Assembly (NCBI RefSeq): GCF_022825805.1
Contig: NZ_JAJDWC010000085.1
Coordinates: 1 to 34,772, forward strand
Direction of reading: 5' to 3'
Length of the DNA stretch: 34,772 nt
DNA from: Phaeobacter sp.
GTDB lineage: Bacteria > Pseudomonadota > Alphaproteobacteria > Rhodobacterales > Rhodobacteraceae
Shown: positions 15,925 through 24,396 of the stretch, one piece after another
Layout of the letters: each line of letters starts with the position of its first letter
Numbering within the stretch: position 1 is the first letter of the stretch
Position numbers and translations under genes: made by a program
The notes under the pieces: generated by a model
What the model saw: only the letters and a program-made list of their open reading frames with translations
Databases searched by the model: none
Told to the model about the DNA's origin: nothing

Positions 15925-15958
15925 GCTGTCCACGCTGTAGCGCGAAGGAACCCCTCCC

Positions 15959-16966
15959 ATGCATCCAGCCATTCAAGGCCTGCTCACCATCGCATTTGGC
16001 GTCGGCGGATGCGTGGGTTATTTCTACTTTTCTAATCTGGTGCTCGACCGGGCGATCTTCCCGGCTCGAGGCCCGCACATTGCGCGCAATATCCGCCGTG
16101 CCAATATGATCCGGCCGTGGTTGTTTCTGCTGCCTGCTTTGTTGGCGCTTGGGCTCTATCTCGCCTATCCCGTGGTTGAGACCCTGCGTCTGTCGCTGAG
16201 CGAGCGGCTCCCCGGTGGCGGATCAGAGTTCGTGGGTCTTGCCAATTATCAGCAGATGCTGGCGGAAGCGAAATTCTGGGAAGCGTTGCAGAACAATTTC
16301 CTGTGGCTGCTGGTTGTGCCAGCGGCTGCCACGTGGTTCGGCCTGCTTGCCGCACAGCTGACGGACCGTTTGGCCTGGGGCAACATCGCCAAGTCCCTGA
16401 TCTTCATGCCGATGGCGATTTCCTTTGTCGGCGCGGCGGTGATCTGGAAACTGGTCTATGACGCCCGCCCGGAAGGCACCGAACAGATCGGTGTGCTGAA
16501 TGCGATCTACATCTACTTTGGCGGCGACACGCCGATGCAATGGCTGACGATCCCGTTCTGGAACAATGTCTTCCTGATGATGGTGCTGATCTGGATCCAG
16601 ACCGGGTTTGCCATGGTGATCCTGTCCGCCGCCTTGCGGGGCATTCCCGAAGAAACGGTGGAGGCCGCGATTGTGGATGGGGCCGGGCCGTTTCAGATCT
16701 TCTTCAAGATCAAGGTGCCGCAGATCATGGACACGATCGTTGTGGTCTGGACCACCATCACCATCGTCGTGCTGAAGGTCTTTGACATCGTCTTTGCCAT
16801 GACCAACGGGCAATGGGAGACGCAGGTCCTGGCCAATTACATGTACGACAAATTGTTCCGCGCCAACGACTGGGGGGTGGGCTCCGCGAGCGCCATGGTG
16901 ATCATGCTGCTGGTGCTGCCGATCCTGGTCTGGAACGTCTACAACGCCCGCCGCGAAATGCGCTGA
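15959..16966 (+). CDS. aglF: Alpha-glucoside ABC transporter permease AglF
   Basis: This 335-residue inner-membrane permease is of the MalF-like family, with an extra N-terminal hydrophobic segment (residues 5-30) before the six-helix core, as in other AglF proteins. The cytoplasmic EAA loop, which docks on the ATPase, is visible as VEAAIVDGAGPFQIFFKIKV. AGGAA lies upstream of the ATG at 15959. It pairs with AglG to form the membrane channel and uses AglK as ATPase. Ten bases separate it from aglG. Confidence 0.92.
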   Translation: MHPAIQGLLTIAFGVGGCVGYFYFSNLVLDRAIFPARGPHIARNIRRANMIRPWLFLLPALLALGLYLAYPVVETLRLSLSERLPGGGSEFVGLANYQQMLAEAKFWEALQNNFLWLLVVPAAATWFGLLAAQLTDRLAWGNIAKSLIFMPMAISFVGAAVIWKLVYDARPEGTEQIGVLNAIYIYFGGDTPMQWLTIPFWNNVFLMMVLIWIQTGFAMVILSAALRGIPEETVEAAIVDGAGPFQIFFKIKVPQIMDTIVVVWTTITIVVLKVFDIVFAMTNGQWETQVLANYMYDKLFRANDWGVGSASAMVIMLLVLPILVWNVYNARREMR

Positions 16967-16976
16967 GGAGAGTGCC

Positions 16977-18125
16977 ATGTCTTCAATTGTCGGAGAAAAA
17001 CCCGCGTTGATCTGGGTCTTGCGCCTGTCGGTGGTGCTGTTGGTGGCGCTTTGGCTGTTCCCGACGCTGGGCTTGTTGGTGTCGTCGTTCCGCACCGCTG
17101 ATCAGATCGCCACCAGCGGCTGGTGGCGCGCGATGTTCCCCAGCGAGCAGAATTTGACCCTGCGCACCGCGGCCCCCGAAACCCAAATCCGCGAGGGCGA
17201 TCTGTTTGTGATCGAAGGCCAGCTGTTTGGCGATGACGCCAAAGGCGAGATTTCGGCCTGGGGCACCTCTGCGCGTGACCCTGCGGCCTACGCGCCGGGC
17301 ACCACCGCAGAGCTGCGCCGGGGCGGCACGCTGACCGTTCAGGCGGATGGGCGCTACCGCTATGAGAACACCGAAGAAATCAGCGGGAAACGCGGCCCAC
17401 GGGTGTTTGTCTCGGCAACGGTGCCGCCGGAATTCACGCTGGAGAACTACGCAACCGTGCTGGTGTCCGGCAATGCCACCGACAATATGGCCAAGGCGTT
17501 TTTCAACACGCTGACCGTGACCATCCCCGCCACGATCATTCCCATCCTGGTGGCCGCTTTTGCAGCCTATGCACTGGCGTGGATGGAATTTCCGGGCCGT
17601 GCCCTTTTGGTGGCAACCATCGTGGGGTTGTTGGTTGTGCCGCTGCAGCTGGCGCTGATCCCCTTGCTGAAGGTCCATAACGAGATCGGGATCGGCAAAG
17701 GCTACATCGGTGTGTGGATGGCCCATACCGGCTTTGGCCTGCCGCTGGCGATCTATCTTTTGCGCAACTACATGATCGGCATCCCCCGTGACATCATTGA
17801 AAACGCCCGTGTGGATGGCGCGACGGATTTCATGATCTTTGTGCGCATCATTCTGCCATTGTCGTTCCCGGCGCTGGCCTCTTTCGCGATCTTCCAGTTC
17901 CTGTGGACCTGGAACGACCTGCTGGTGGCGATGGTGTTTCTTATCGATGCGACCGGCGAAACCACAGTGATGACCAAGCAGATCGTCGAGCTGCTCGGCA
18001 CCCGCGGGGGCAATTGGGAGATCCTTGCAACCTCGGCCTTTGTGTCGATTGCGGTGCCGCTCGTGGTGTTCTTTGCGATGCAGAAATACCTGGTCCGAGG
18101 CCTGCTGGCCGGATCGGTCAAATAA
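16977..18125 (+). CDS. aglG: Alpha-glucoside ABC transporter permease AglG
   Basis: This 382-residue inner-membrane permease is MalG-like. After the first membrane helix (about 10-36) there is a large non-membrane domain (about residues 45-165) before the remaining five helices; this extended periplasmic insert is a known feature of AglG. The EAA loop reads IENARVDGATDFMIFVRIIL. GAGGAG precedes the ATG. It is followed by a short hairpin-containing spacer and then aglA. Confidence 0.92.
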   Translation: MSSIVGEKPALIWVLRLSVVLLVALWLFPTLGLLVSSFRTADQIATSGWWRAMFPSEQNLTLRTAAPETQIREGDLFVIEGQLFGDDAKGEISAWGTSARDPAAYAPGTTAELRRGGTLTVQADGRYRYENTEEISGKRGPRVFVSATVPPEFTLENYATVLVSGNATDNMAKAFFNTLTVTIPATIIPILVAAFAAYALAWMEFPGRALLVATIVGLLVVPLQLALIPLLKVHNEIGIGKGYIGVWMAHTGFGLPLAIYLLRNYMIGIPRDIIENARVDGATDFMIFVRIILPLSFPALASFAIFQFLWTWNDLLVAMVFLIDATGETTVMTKQIVELLGTRGGNWEILATSAFVSIAVPLVVFFAMQKYLVRGLLAGSVK

Positions 18126-18130
18126 ACAGT

Positions 18131-18150
18131 CATGCAGGCTCCGCTGCATG
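18131..18150 (+). promoter_or_regulatory. Perfect 7-bp hairpin between aglG and aglA
   Basis: CATGCAG (18131-18137) and CTGCATG (18144-18150) are exact reverse complements around a 6-base loop, directly after the aglG stop. The 3' arm contains an in-frame ATG for the aglA frame (18148) that would be hidden in the stem. There is no U tract, so it is probably an intercistronic mRNA structure. Confidence 0.5.
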
Positions 18151-18174
18151 GCGGCGCTGCTCACCTATAGAACC

Positions 18175-19854
18175 ATGGATAAACTACAGATGAATGCCCA
18201 AGCCAACGCTCAACTGAACCCGGATCAATTTCTGGCAGCAGATCCAGATTGGTGGCGCGGTGCGGTGATCTATCAGATCTATCCGCGCAGCTACCAGGAC
18301 AGCACCGGCGATGGTATCGGTGATCTTGCCGGCATCACCCAACGCTTGCCGCATATCGCCTCGCTCGGGGTTGACGCGATCTGGATCTCGCCGTTTTTCA
18401 CCTCTCCGATGAAAGACTTCGGCTACGACGTATCCGACTATTGCGATGTGGATCCGATGTTTGGCAGCCTTGCCGATTTCGACCGTCTGGTCGATACCGC
18501 CCATGAACTGGGGCTGCGGGTGATGATCGATCTGGTGCTGTCGCATACCTCCGAACAGCACCCCTGGTTTGGCGAGAGCCGTCAGAGCCGAGACAACGAC
18601 CGGGCCGATTGGTACGTCTGGGCCGATCCCCAGCCCGATGGCACGCCGCCAAACAACTGGCTGTCGATCTTTGGTGGCTCAGCCTGGCAATGGGACAGCC
18701 GCCGCGAGCAATATTACCTGCACAATTTCCTGGCGTCCCAGCCCGATCTCAACTTCCACACCCCAGCCGTGCAGGACGCGTTGCTGGATGTGACCCGGTT
18801 CTGGCTGGAGCGTGGCGTCGATGGGTTCCGTCTGGATACGATCAATTTCTACTTCCACGACGCCGAACTGCGCTCCAACCCGGCGCTGCCACCGGAACAG
18901 CGCAACGCAACCATTGCGCCATCGGTGAACCCCTATAACCATCAGGAACACCTCTATTCCAAAAACCGGCCAGAAAACCTGGCGTTCCTGGCACGATTCC
19001 GCGCGCTGCTGGATGAATACCCTGCCAAAACCGCTGTGGGCGAAGTGGGCGATGCCCAGCGTGGGCTGGAAATCATGGGCCGTTACACGGCGGGCTCCAC
19101 CGGCGTTCACATGTGCTATGCCTTTGAACTCTTGGCCAAAGACGCTCCAACCGCGGCGCGGCTCGCAGAGGTCTTTGCCGAAGTTGACCGTGTCGCCGCG
19201 AACGGCTGGGCCTGCTGGGCGTTTTCCAACCATGATGTGATGCGCCACACCTCTCGCTGGGGGCTCAGCGCTGAGGCGCAGCGCCTGTTCACCACATTGA
19301 TGATGTGCCTGCGTGGCACCGCCTGTATCTATCAGGGCGAGGAGTTGGGCCTGCCGGAGGCAGATATCGCCTTTGAGGATTTGCAGGATCCCTATGGCAT
19401 TGAATTCTGGCCTGAATTCAAAGGGCGTGATGGCTGCCGCACACCCATGGTCTGGGAGCCGTCCAACAGCGACGGGGGCTTCAGCCAAGCCCGGCCTTGG
19501 TTGCCGGTCTCACCAGAGCATTTGGCCCTGAGCGTTGCAAATCAGGAACAAGATCCGACCGCGCTGCTGCATCACTATCGCCGGGCCATCGCGCTGCGAA
19601 AGGCCTATCCCGCCCTGGCGGTTGGCACTCATGATCAGCTGCGTGCGGCAGGCAACGTCGCCTATTTCACCCGGCAGGACCGCGAAGAGGTGATTTTCTG
19701 CGCCTTCAATCTGGGCGACGCGGCAGCAGATATCACCCTGCCAGATGGCAGCTGGCGCGCGGTGGAGACGGACATCGATCTGGTAGATGTGCCCGCAGGC
19801 GGCGGCCCGGTGTCGCTCGCCCCATGGCAAGCCTGTATCGCGGTTCGGGACTGA
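18175..19854 (+). CDS. aglA: Cytoplasmic alpha-glucosidase AglA, family GH13
   Basis: This 559-residue GH13 (alpha-amylase superfamily) enzyme is of the oligo-1,6-glucosidase/alpha-glucosidase type. The N-terminal WWRGAVIYQIYPRSYQD is a family hallmark. The four conserved regions are DLVLSHTS (119-126), GFRLD with nucleophile D221, acid/base E290 in AVGEVGD, and SNHD with D354. It has no signal peptide, so it cleaves imported alpha-glucosides to glucose in the cytoplasm. The start is uncertain: ATG at 18175 or 18190 are both possible with weak ribosome sites, and 18148 lies inside a hairpin stem. Its position between permease and ATPase genes matches the aglEFGAK order of Sinorhizobium. Confidence 0.9.
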   Translation: MDKLQMNAQANAQLNPDQFLAADPDWWRGAVIYQIYPRSYQDSTGDGIGDLAGITQRLPHIASLGVDAIWISPFFTSPMKDFGYDVSDYCDVDPMFGSLADFDRLVDTAHELGLRVMIDLVLSHTSEQHPWFGESRQSRDNDRADWYVWADPQPDGTPPNNWLSIFGGSAWQWDSRREQYYLHNFLASQPDLNFHTPAVQDALLDVTRFWLERGVDGFRLDTINFYFHDAELRSNPALPPEQRNATIAPSVNPYNHQEHLYSKNRPENLAFLARFRALLDEYPAKTAVGEVGDAQRGLEIMGRYTAGSTGVHMCYAFELLAKDAPTAARLAEVFAEVDRVAANGWACWAFSNHDVMRHTSRWGLSAEAQRLFTTLMMCLRGTACIYQGEELGLPEADIAFEDLQDPYGIEFWPEFKGRDGCRTPMVWEPSNSDGGFSQARPWLPVSPEHLALSVANQEQDPTALLHHYRRAIALRKAYPALAVGTHDQLRAAGNVAYFTRQDREEVIFCAFNLGDAAADITLPDGSWRAVETDIDLVDVPAGGGPVSLAPWQACIAVRD

Positions 19855-19880
19855 TACACCAGCAGGAGGAGGGCAACACG

Positions 19881-20972
19881 ATGGCAAACCTGAAATTGAC
19901 CGATGTGGCAAAGACCTACGGCGGCGGTGTTGAGGTTCTAAAGGAGATCAATCTTGATATCAAACAGGGCGAGTTGATTGTCTTTGTCGGCCCGTCCGGC
20001 TGCGGCAAGTCAACGCTGCTTCGGATGATTGCAGGGTTGGAGCGGATCAGCGGCGGCACGCTTGAAATCGACGGCGGGGTGATGAACGACATCCCGCCAG
20101 CCCAGCGGGGCATTGCCATGGTGTTTCAGTCCTATGCGCTTTATCCGCATATGACGGTGCGCGATAACATGGCGTTTGCCCTGAAAATTGCCAAGAAATC
20201 CAAAGAGGAAATCGACGCAGCGATTGAGCGCGCAGCCAAGATCCTCCAGCTGGAGCCCTATCTGGACCGCCTGCCGAAGGCTCTATCGGGTGGGCAGCGT
20301 CAGCGGGTGGCCATCGGGCGTTCCATCGTGCGCGACCCGAAGGTCTATCTGTTTGACGAACCTCTGTCGAACCTGGACGCGGCCCTGCGCGTCGCCACCC
20401 GGATCGAAATCGCCCAGCTGAAAGAGGCGATGCCGGACAGCACCATGATCTATGTGACCCATGATCAGGTAGAAGCGATGACGCTGGCCAGTCGCATCGT
20501 GGTCTTGGCCAACAAGGGGATCGCGCAGGTCGGCACGCCGCTCGAGCTGTATGAACGGCCAGAAAACGAATTCGTCGCACAGTTCATCGGCTCGCCCGCG
20601 ATGAACCTTATTGCGGGCACCGTGACCGCGACGGGCGCGCGCACCACCGTCCGTCTGGACAGCGGCGAAGAGGTTGTCGCCGATATTCCCACCACCGATG
20701 CGGATCAGGGGCTGACGGTCAATGTGGGCGTTCGGCCCGAGGATCTGGTGGCGGCAGGTGACGCAGCCGCGCTGATCGACAGCCAGGTCGATATTGTCGA
20801 GGCTTTGGGCGAGGTTACGGTGCTCTATATTCGCTCAGCGACGGGAAAAGACCCGCTGATCGCCAAATTGCCGGGCATCCATGAGGGGCTGCGCGGCAAG
20901 CCTATCCGTCTCACTGCGGATCCGGCAAAACTGCATCTGTTCCATCAGGGCCAGTCGCTGCTGTATCGCTGA
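19881..20972 (+). CDS. aglK: Alpha-glucoside ABC transporter ATPase AglK
   Basis: This 363-residue ATPase is MalK-type. Walker A is GPSGCGKST (37-45), the Q-loop is in VFQSYALYPH, the signature is LSGGQRQR (135-142), Walker B is VYLFDEP (D159/E160), and the switch His is in YVTHDQVEAM. After about residue 240 comes a C-terminal regulatory TOBE domain (INVGVRPEDL-like segment NVGVRPEDLV). AGGAGG lies upstream of the ATG at 19881. It powers AglFG. It is the last gene of the operon and ends only 7 bases before the convergent binding-protein gene, with no clear terminator in that gap. Confidence 0.94.
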   Translation: MANLKLTDVAKTYGGGVEVLKEINLDIKQGELIVFVGPSGCGKSTLLRMIAGLERISGGTLEIDGGVMNDIPPAQRGIAMVFQSYALYPHMTVRDNMAFALKIAKKSKEEIDAAIERAAKILQLEPYLDRLPKALSGGQRQRVAIGRSIVRDPKVYLFDEPLSNLDAALRVATRIEIAQLKEAMPDSTMIYVTHDQVEAMTLASRIVVLANKGIAQVGTPLELYERPENEFVAQFIGSPAMNLIAGTVTATGARTTVRLDSGEEVVADIPTTDADQGLTVNVGVRPEDLVAAGDAAALIDSQVDIVEALGEVTVLYIRSATGKDPLIAKLPGIHEGLRGKPIRLTADPAKLHLFHQGQSLLYR

Positions 20973-20979
20973 TACTGGA

Positions 20980-22095
20980 TCACTGCTGCAGCACGGTTTC
21001 GCGCCATTCCTCCAGGAAATGGGCGCGTTTCAACCGGTCAAGATAGACCAGCAGGCCGGGTCCCATCTGGATCGGGCGCAGCGCGGCGGTTGGGCCTGCT
21101 TCTTCGGTGGAATAGCGCGGGAAGGGATAGGCCGGGTCCGGGGTTGCCCCCCAGGCGGCATCCAGCAGATGGTTGATGAAGGCCCCGGCAATATCCGGGC
21201 GTTTTGCTCCTTTGGGGATCACGGCGGTGCGCAGCATCATATTGGTGTAATCCTGCGGCTCGATGATGGTGATGTCAGGCGCCAGATCAGCGCGCGCCTG
21301 CGCATAGCTGCCCAGCACATTGTAGCCGATGGCGATCTGCCCGCTGGCCACGGCCTCGATCATGTCGCTGGAACAGCAATAGAGCTGCACGTCCAACCTG
21401 CCAAAGATCTCCATCATCCGCCAAAAGGTCTCCGCGGCGCGCACATCCTGGGTGGCAAACAGATAGCCAAGCCCGCTGCGCTCCACATCATAGGTGCCGA
21501 TGCGCCCGCGAAACCGGTCGGGATACCGGCGCAGCAGCGCCATCAGTTCTTGCCGCGTTGTTGGCATCTCCAGCCCGGCAAAGGCCGCGCGCGACAGCAC
21601 GAGAGCGGCGGGTTCCTGTGAAAACGCAAAGACATGGTTGCGCCATTTCGCCCAATCCGGCACCCGGATCCGGCTCTCTGGTCGATGGGCCCTGGTGTGG
21701 CCGTCGTTGGCCAATTTGGTTTGCAGATCCAACGCCGAGGAAATCGCCAGATCGGCTGGTGCGTCTTCCTCGACAATGGCGCGCATCAACTCCGCACTGC
21801 TGAGACTGATGTAATCGACCGTCACGCTAGGGCGCTCGCGCAGGAAACTTTCGATCAGCGGGGCCAAAAGATCGGTGTCGGTTGTGGACAAAACCCGCAG
21901 CTTGTCTGGCGTCGGCCCGGTGCCCAGCGGGCCGAATTGACGGCGGTCTTCGATTTCAAACGCGGCAGCGGGGCTGGTCCAACCCAGCTGCGCGAGAGCC
22001 ATCGCAGCCGTCACAATCAGCGCCCCACCCACTGGGCCGGGTTTTGTCGTGGTCAGTACGGATGCGAGCACGCGGAGGCCGCGCAGTCGGTGCAT
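20980..22095 (-). CDS. Periplasmic solute-binding protein coupled to the TctDE two-component system
   Basis: This 371-residue type-2 periplasmic binding protein resembles the FbpA/PgtC-like (iron or phosphoglycerate regulatory) group. The signal segment GGALIVTAAMALAQLGWTSP ends in AAA before FEIED. The mature part begins LRVLSTTDTDLLAPLIESF, typical of such proteins. The ATG at 22095 overlaps the sensor kinase stop as TGATG; an ATG 33 bases upstream lies inside the kinase gene and is less likely. No ABC permease or ATPase accompanies it. Its chaining to tctD-tctE suggests that it is an extracytoplasmic co-sensor, like PgtC with PgtB, presenting ligand to the kinase. The ligand is unknown, perhaps a carboxylate. 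Confidence 0.82.
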   Translation of the reverse strand: MHRLRGLRVLASVLTTTKPGPVGGALIVTAAMALAQLGWTSPAAAFEIEDRRQFGPLGTGPTPDKLRVLSTTDTDLLAPLIESFLRERPSVTVDYISLSSAELMRAIVEEDAPADLAISSALDLQTKLANDGHTRAHRPESRIRVPDWAKWRNHVFAFSQEPAALVLSRAAFAGLEMPTTRQELMALLRRYPDRFRGRIGTYDVERSGLGYLFATQDVRAAETFWRMMEIFGRLDVQLYCCSSDMIEAVASGQIAIGYNVLGSYAQARADLAPDITIIEPQDYTNMMLRTAVIPKGAKRPDIAGAFINHLLDAAWGATPDPAYPFPRYSTEEAGPTAALRPIQMGPGLLVYLDRLKRAHFLEEWRETVLQQ

Positions 22096-23606
22096 CACGG
22101 CTGACAGGGAAAATAGAGCGAAACGCAAGAGCCATGTCTTTCATTTGGAAGGGTGGCAGGACGGGGGGTGATCTCAAGATGGCCGCCATGGGCCTCGACC
22201 ACTTCGCGCACGATGGTCAGGCCCAGACCGGATCCGATGGTGCCACCGGCATTGCTGCCGCGCACAAACCGGGCGGTCAGCGCATCGGTGTCGTCGCTGG
22301 GAAATCCACCGGCCTCATCCATGATGCTGAGCCGCAGCCGGGTTCCCTCTGCGCTCTGCTCTTCGCGCAGGACCACCCGGATGTTACACTCTGCGGGGCT
22401 GTATTTGATCGCATTGTCCAACAGATTGCGAACCGCGTTCTGGATCAGAATGGGATCTCCGGACAGGGGCGGACACTGCGCCAGATCCGAATGCAGCGCA
22501 ATATCCTTGAGATCAGCCAGCGGGGTCAGCCGTTCCAGTAGATCATGACACAGGGCTGCCAGATCCACAGGCTCCCGCGCCAGCGTATCGGTGCGGAAAG
22601 ACACCATAGCATGGTCAAGCAATTGCCCGGCCGCCCGCGAACTTTCGTCGATGGCGCGGATCATCTCCCGCAGCGAGGCGCGGTTCTCCGCCCGCTCCAC
22701 CCGCCGCAGTGTGATTTCCGCCTGCGTGCGCACTGTGGCCAAAGGGGTGCGGACCCGATGTGCGGCCTCGGCAATGAAATCCTCGGACCGTGACAGCGAC
22801 AGGCGCAACCGATCAATGAACCGGTTCAGCGAAGACACCAGTGGCACCATTTCGGAAGGCACCGGCCGGTGAACCGGACGCAGATCCTGCGGTCCACGAC
22901 GCGACACAGCACCTGCCAGTTCATCCAGTGGCCGCACGTTGGATTGCGCCGTCCAGATCGCCAGGCAGGCGGCAATCAGGAAAAAGCCGACACCAATATG
23001 CAGCGCGGTGCGGGTCAGATCGGCCAGTTGGCTGGCCTGACCTTCGCGGGTCTGCGCCACCGTTATGGTCAACTCCGACAGCCGCCCGGCCACGGAAATG
23101 CGACGGCTCAGCGTCACCATTCGGATGCTGTCGTCCTGATATCCGCGGGTTTCGAACTGTGGCTTTCCCTGCCGTGGGCGGGCGTTTGGCTCTGGCAGAT
23201 CGCCGTAGCCGGTCAATATGGCGCCATCCAGACGCACCCGGTAGAACACCCGATCATCGCTGACATTGCCCAGCATCGACAACGCGGCATAGGGAATATC
23301 GACCGTAACGGCGTCAGCCCGCACAGTGGCTGAATCCATGATCGAGGTGGCGGAGGCCTCCAGAATGCTGTCATGGGTCTGCTGCGATACATCGCGGGTG
23401 AAGACCAGCACGATGAAAAACAACAGGGCCGCCAGAAACGCGGCGCTGCCAACCAATTGCACTGTCAGTCGGCGTCGAATGGATCCGCTGGTGGGCAAGG
23501 TATCGGCATGGGAGCGGTGGGCCTGTGATTTGGTGGCCGGGTCAGCGGGCGCTGAACCTCTGAGCGTCGGGTGAGGGGGCAGGGGCTCTGTCGCTGGTCT
23601 CGTCAT
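22095..23606 (-). CDS. tctE: Sensor histidine kinase, TctE-like
   Basis: This 503-residue inner-membrane histidine kinase starts with a 40-residue polar N-terminus, then membrane helix 1 (about 50-70), a periplasmic sensor domain of the TctE N-terminal type (about 71-200), helix 2 (about 202-220) and HAMP. The phospho-accepting His is H283 in AEAAHRVRTPLA. ATP-binding boxes are NLLDNAIKYSP (N), DEAGGFP (G1) and GSGLGLTIVREVVEAHGG (G2). The start overlaps tctD by four bases (ATGA) and the stop overlaps the binding-protein gene, so all three are translated as a chain. It probably phosphorylates TctD in response to the TTT transporter's substrate. Confidence 0.9.
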   Translation of the reverse strand: MTRPATEPLPPHPTLRGSAPADPATKSQAHRSHADTLPTSGSIRRRLTVQLVGSAAFLAALLFFIVLVFTRDVSQQTHDSILEASATSIMDSATVRADAVTVDIPYAALSMLGNVSDDRVFYRVRLDGAILTGYGDLPEPNARPRQGKPQFETRGYQDDSIRMVTLSRRISVAGRLSELTITVAQTREGQASQLADLTRTALHIGVGFFLIAACLAIWTAQSNVRPLDELAGAVSRRGPQDLRPVHRPVPSEMVPLVSSLNRFIDRLRLSLSRSEDFIAEAAHRVRTPLATVRTQAEITLRRVERAENRASLREMIRAIDESSRAAGQLLDHAMVSFRTDTLAREPVDLAALCHDLLERLTPLADLKDIALHSDLAQCPPLSGDPILIQNAVRNLLDNAIKYSPAECNIRVVLREEQSAEGTRLRLSIMDEAGGFPSDDTDALTARFVRGSNAGGTIGSGLGLTIVREVVEAHGGHLEITPRPATLPNERHGSCVSLYFPCQP

Positions 23607-24268
23607 ACCTGCGACATCCGATAGCCAAGCCCGCGGACCGTCACGATCTCCACATCCGAGCTGGTCAGATGCTTGCGCAAACGCGCCACATAAACCTCGA
23701 TCGCATTTTCGGAGACATCCTCGTCATAGGAAAACAGCCGATCCACCAGTTTCGATTTGGAAAAAATCCGGTCTGGCCCGTTGATGAATATCTCCAACAG
23801 ACGCAGTTCCTTGTTGCGCAGTGACACCGTTTTTCCCGCCACCTCCAGCGTGCCGGCCAGCGGATCAAACACCAAAGATCCGAATCGTTTCTGGTTTGAA
23901 CTGCCCCCACCATGGCGTCGCAGCACCGCGCGGCAGCGCGCCTCCAACTCGGAAAAATCAAACGGTTTGGTGATGTAATCATCCGCCCCAAGATCCAAAA
24001 CGCCAACCCGGTCAGAGATCTCGGACCGCGCGGTCAGCACGATCACCGGTGTGGTGCCCTGGCGATTGCGATGGGCTTTCAGGAACTGTCGCCCGTCACC
24101 GTCCGGCAGCATAATATCCAGCAAAATCAGATCGTAATCGATTGTCGCGGCATAATCGTCGGCCACCGCAATATCCGGGGCGTGGTCCACAACATGGCCA
24201 TCCATCCGCAGACGATCCTCCACCGCGGCAGCGAGGCTCAGATTGTCTTCTACCAGCAAAAAACGCAT
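23603..24268 (-). CDS. tctD: OmpR-family response regulator, TctD-like
   Basis: This 221-residue response regulator has a receiver domain (1-115) with phospho-acceptor D51 in LILLDIMLPDGDG, T79 and K101 (ITKPFDFSEL). It is followed by a C-terminal OmpR/PhoB winged helix (about 125-220, ending RGLGYRMSQV). The ATG at 24268 begins exactly at the receiver (MRFLLVEDN) and has GGAAC a few bases upstream; the frame is open further upstream but that sequence is not domain-like. It is divergent from tctC with a 128-base shared control region. By homology it activates tctCBA when phosphorylated. Confidence 0.9.
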   Translation of the reverse strand: MRFLLVEDNLSLAAAVEDRLRMDGHVVDHAPDIAVADDYAATIDYDLILLDIMLPDGDGRQFLKAHRNRQGTTPVIVLTARSEISDRVGVLDLGADDYITKPFDFSELEARCRAVLRRHGGGSSNQKRFGSLVFDPLAGTLEVAGKTVSLRNKELRLLEIFINGPDRIFSKSKLVDRLFSYDEDVSENAIEVYVARLRKHLTSSDVEIVTVRGLGYRMSQV

Positions 24269-24314
24269 GCAGTTCCATTCGGCATCGGGTCGAGACGAAA
24301 ACCATCGCAGCCGG

Positions 24315-24330
24315 TGACAGGTTTGTGTCA
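24315..24330. promoter_or_regulatory. TGACA-N6-TGTCA dyad in the tctD/tctC intergenic region
   Basis: TGACA (24315-24319) and TGTCA (24326-24330) are exact inverted copies separated by six bases, midway between the divergent tctD and tctC starts. OmpR-type regulators more often bind direct repeats, and GTGACAG/GTGTCAG can also be read as an imperfect tandem repeat. It is a candidate TctD site by position. Confidence 0.45.
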
Positions 24331-24369
24331 GCTTTGCGTGGTCCTCTTTAGTCATGAGCGGCCAAGCCG

Positions 24370-24384
24370 CCATTTGTCAAATGG
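24370..24384 (+). promoter_or_regulatory. 15-bp perfect palindrome abutting the tctC ribosome site
   Basis: CCATTTG-T-CAAATGG is perfectly symmetric about T24377. Its last two G residues begin the ribosome site GGGAGGAG (24383-24390) of tctC. It could be a repressor operator in the leader. As RNA it is unlikely to hairpin well because the loop is one base (three if the inner pair opens). Confidence 0.5.
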
Positions 24385-24396
24385 GAGGAGACACCA

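Noticed and set aside
16983..18164. Long minus-strand open frames opposite aglF and aglG
   Set aside because: They mirror genuine membrane permease genes; their translations are Gln/His/Arg-rich and lack any domain. They are artefacts of third-position GC bias.
20973..20979. Shared terminator between aglK and the convergent binding-protein gene
   Set aside because: The gap is 7 bases; the nearby GCTGCAGC dyad lies inside the binding-protein coding end and has no T tract.
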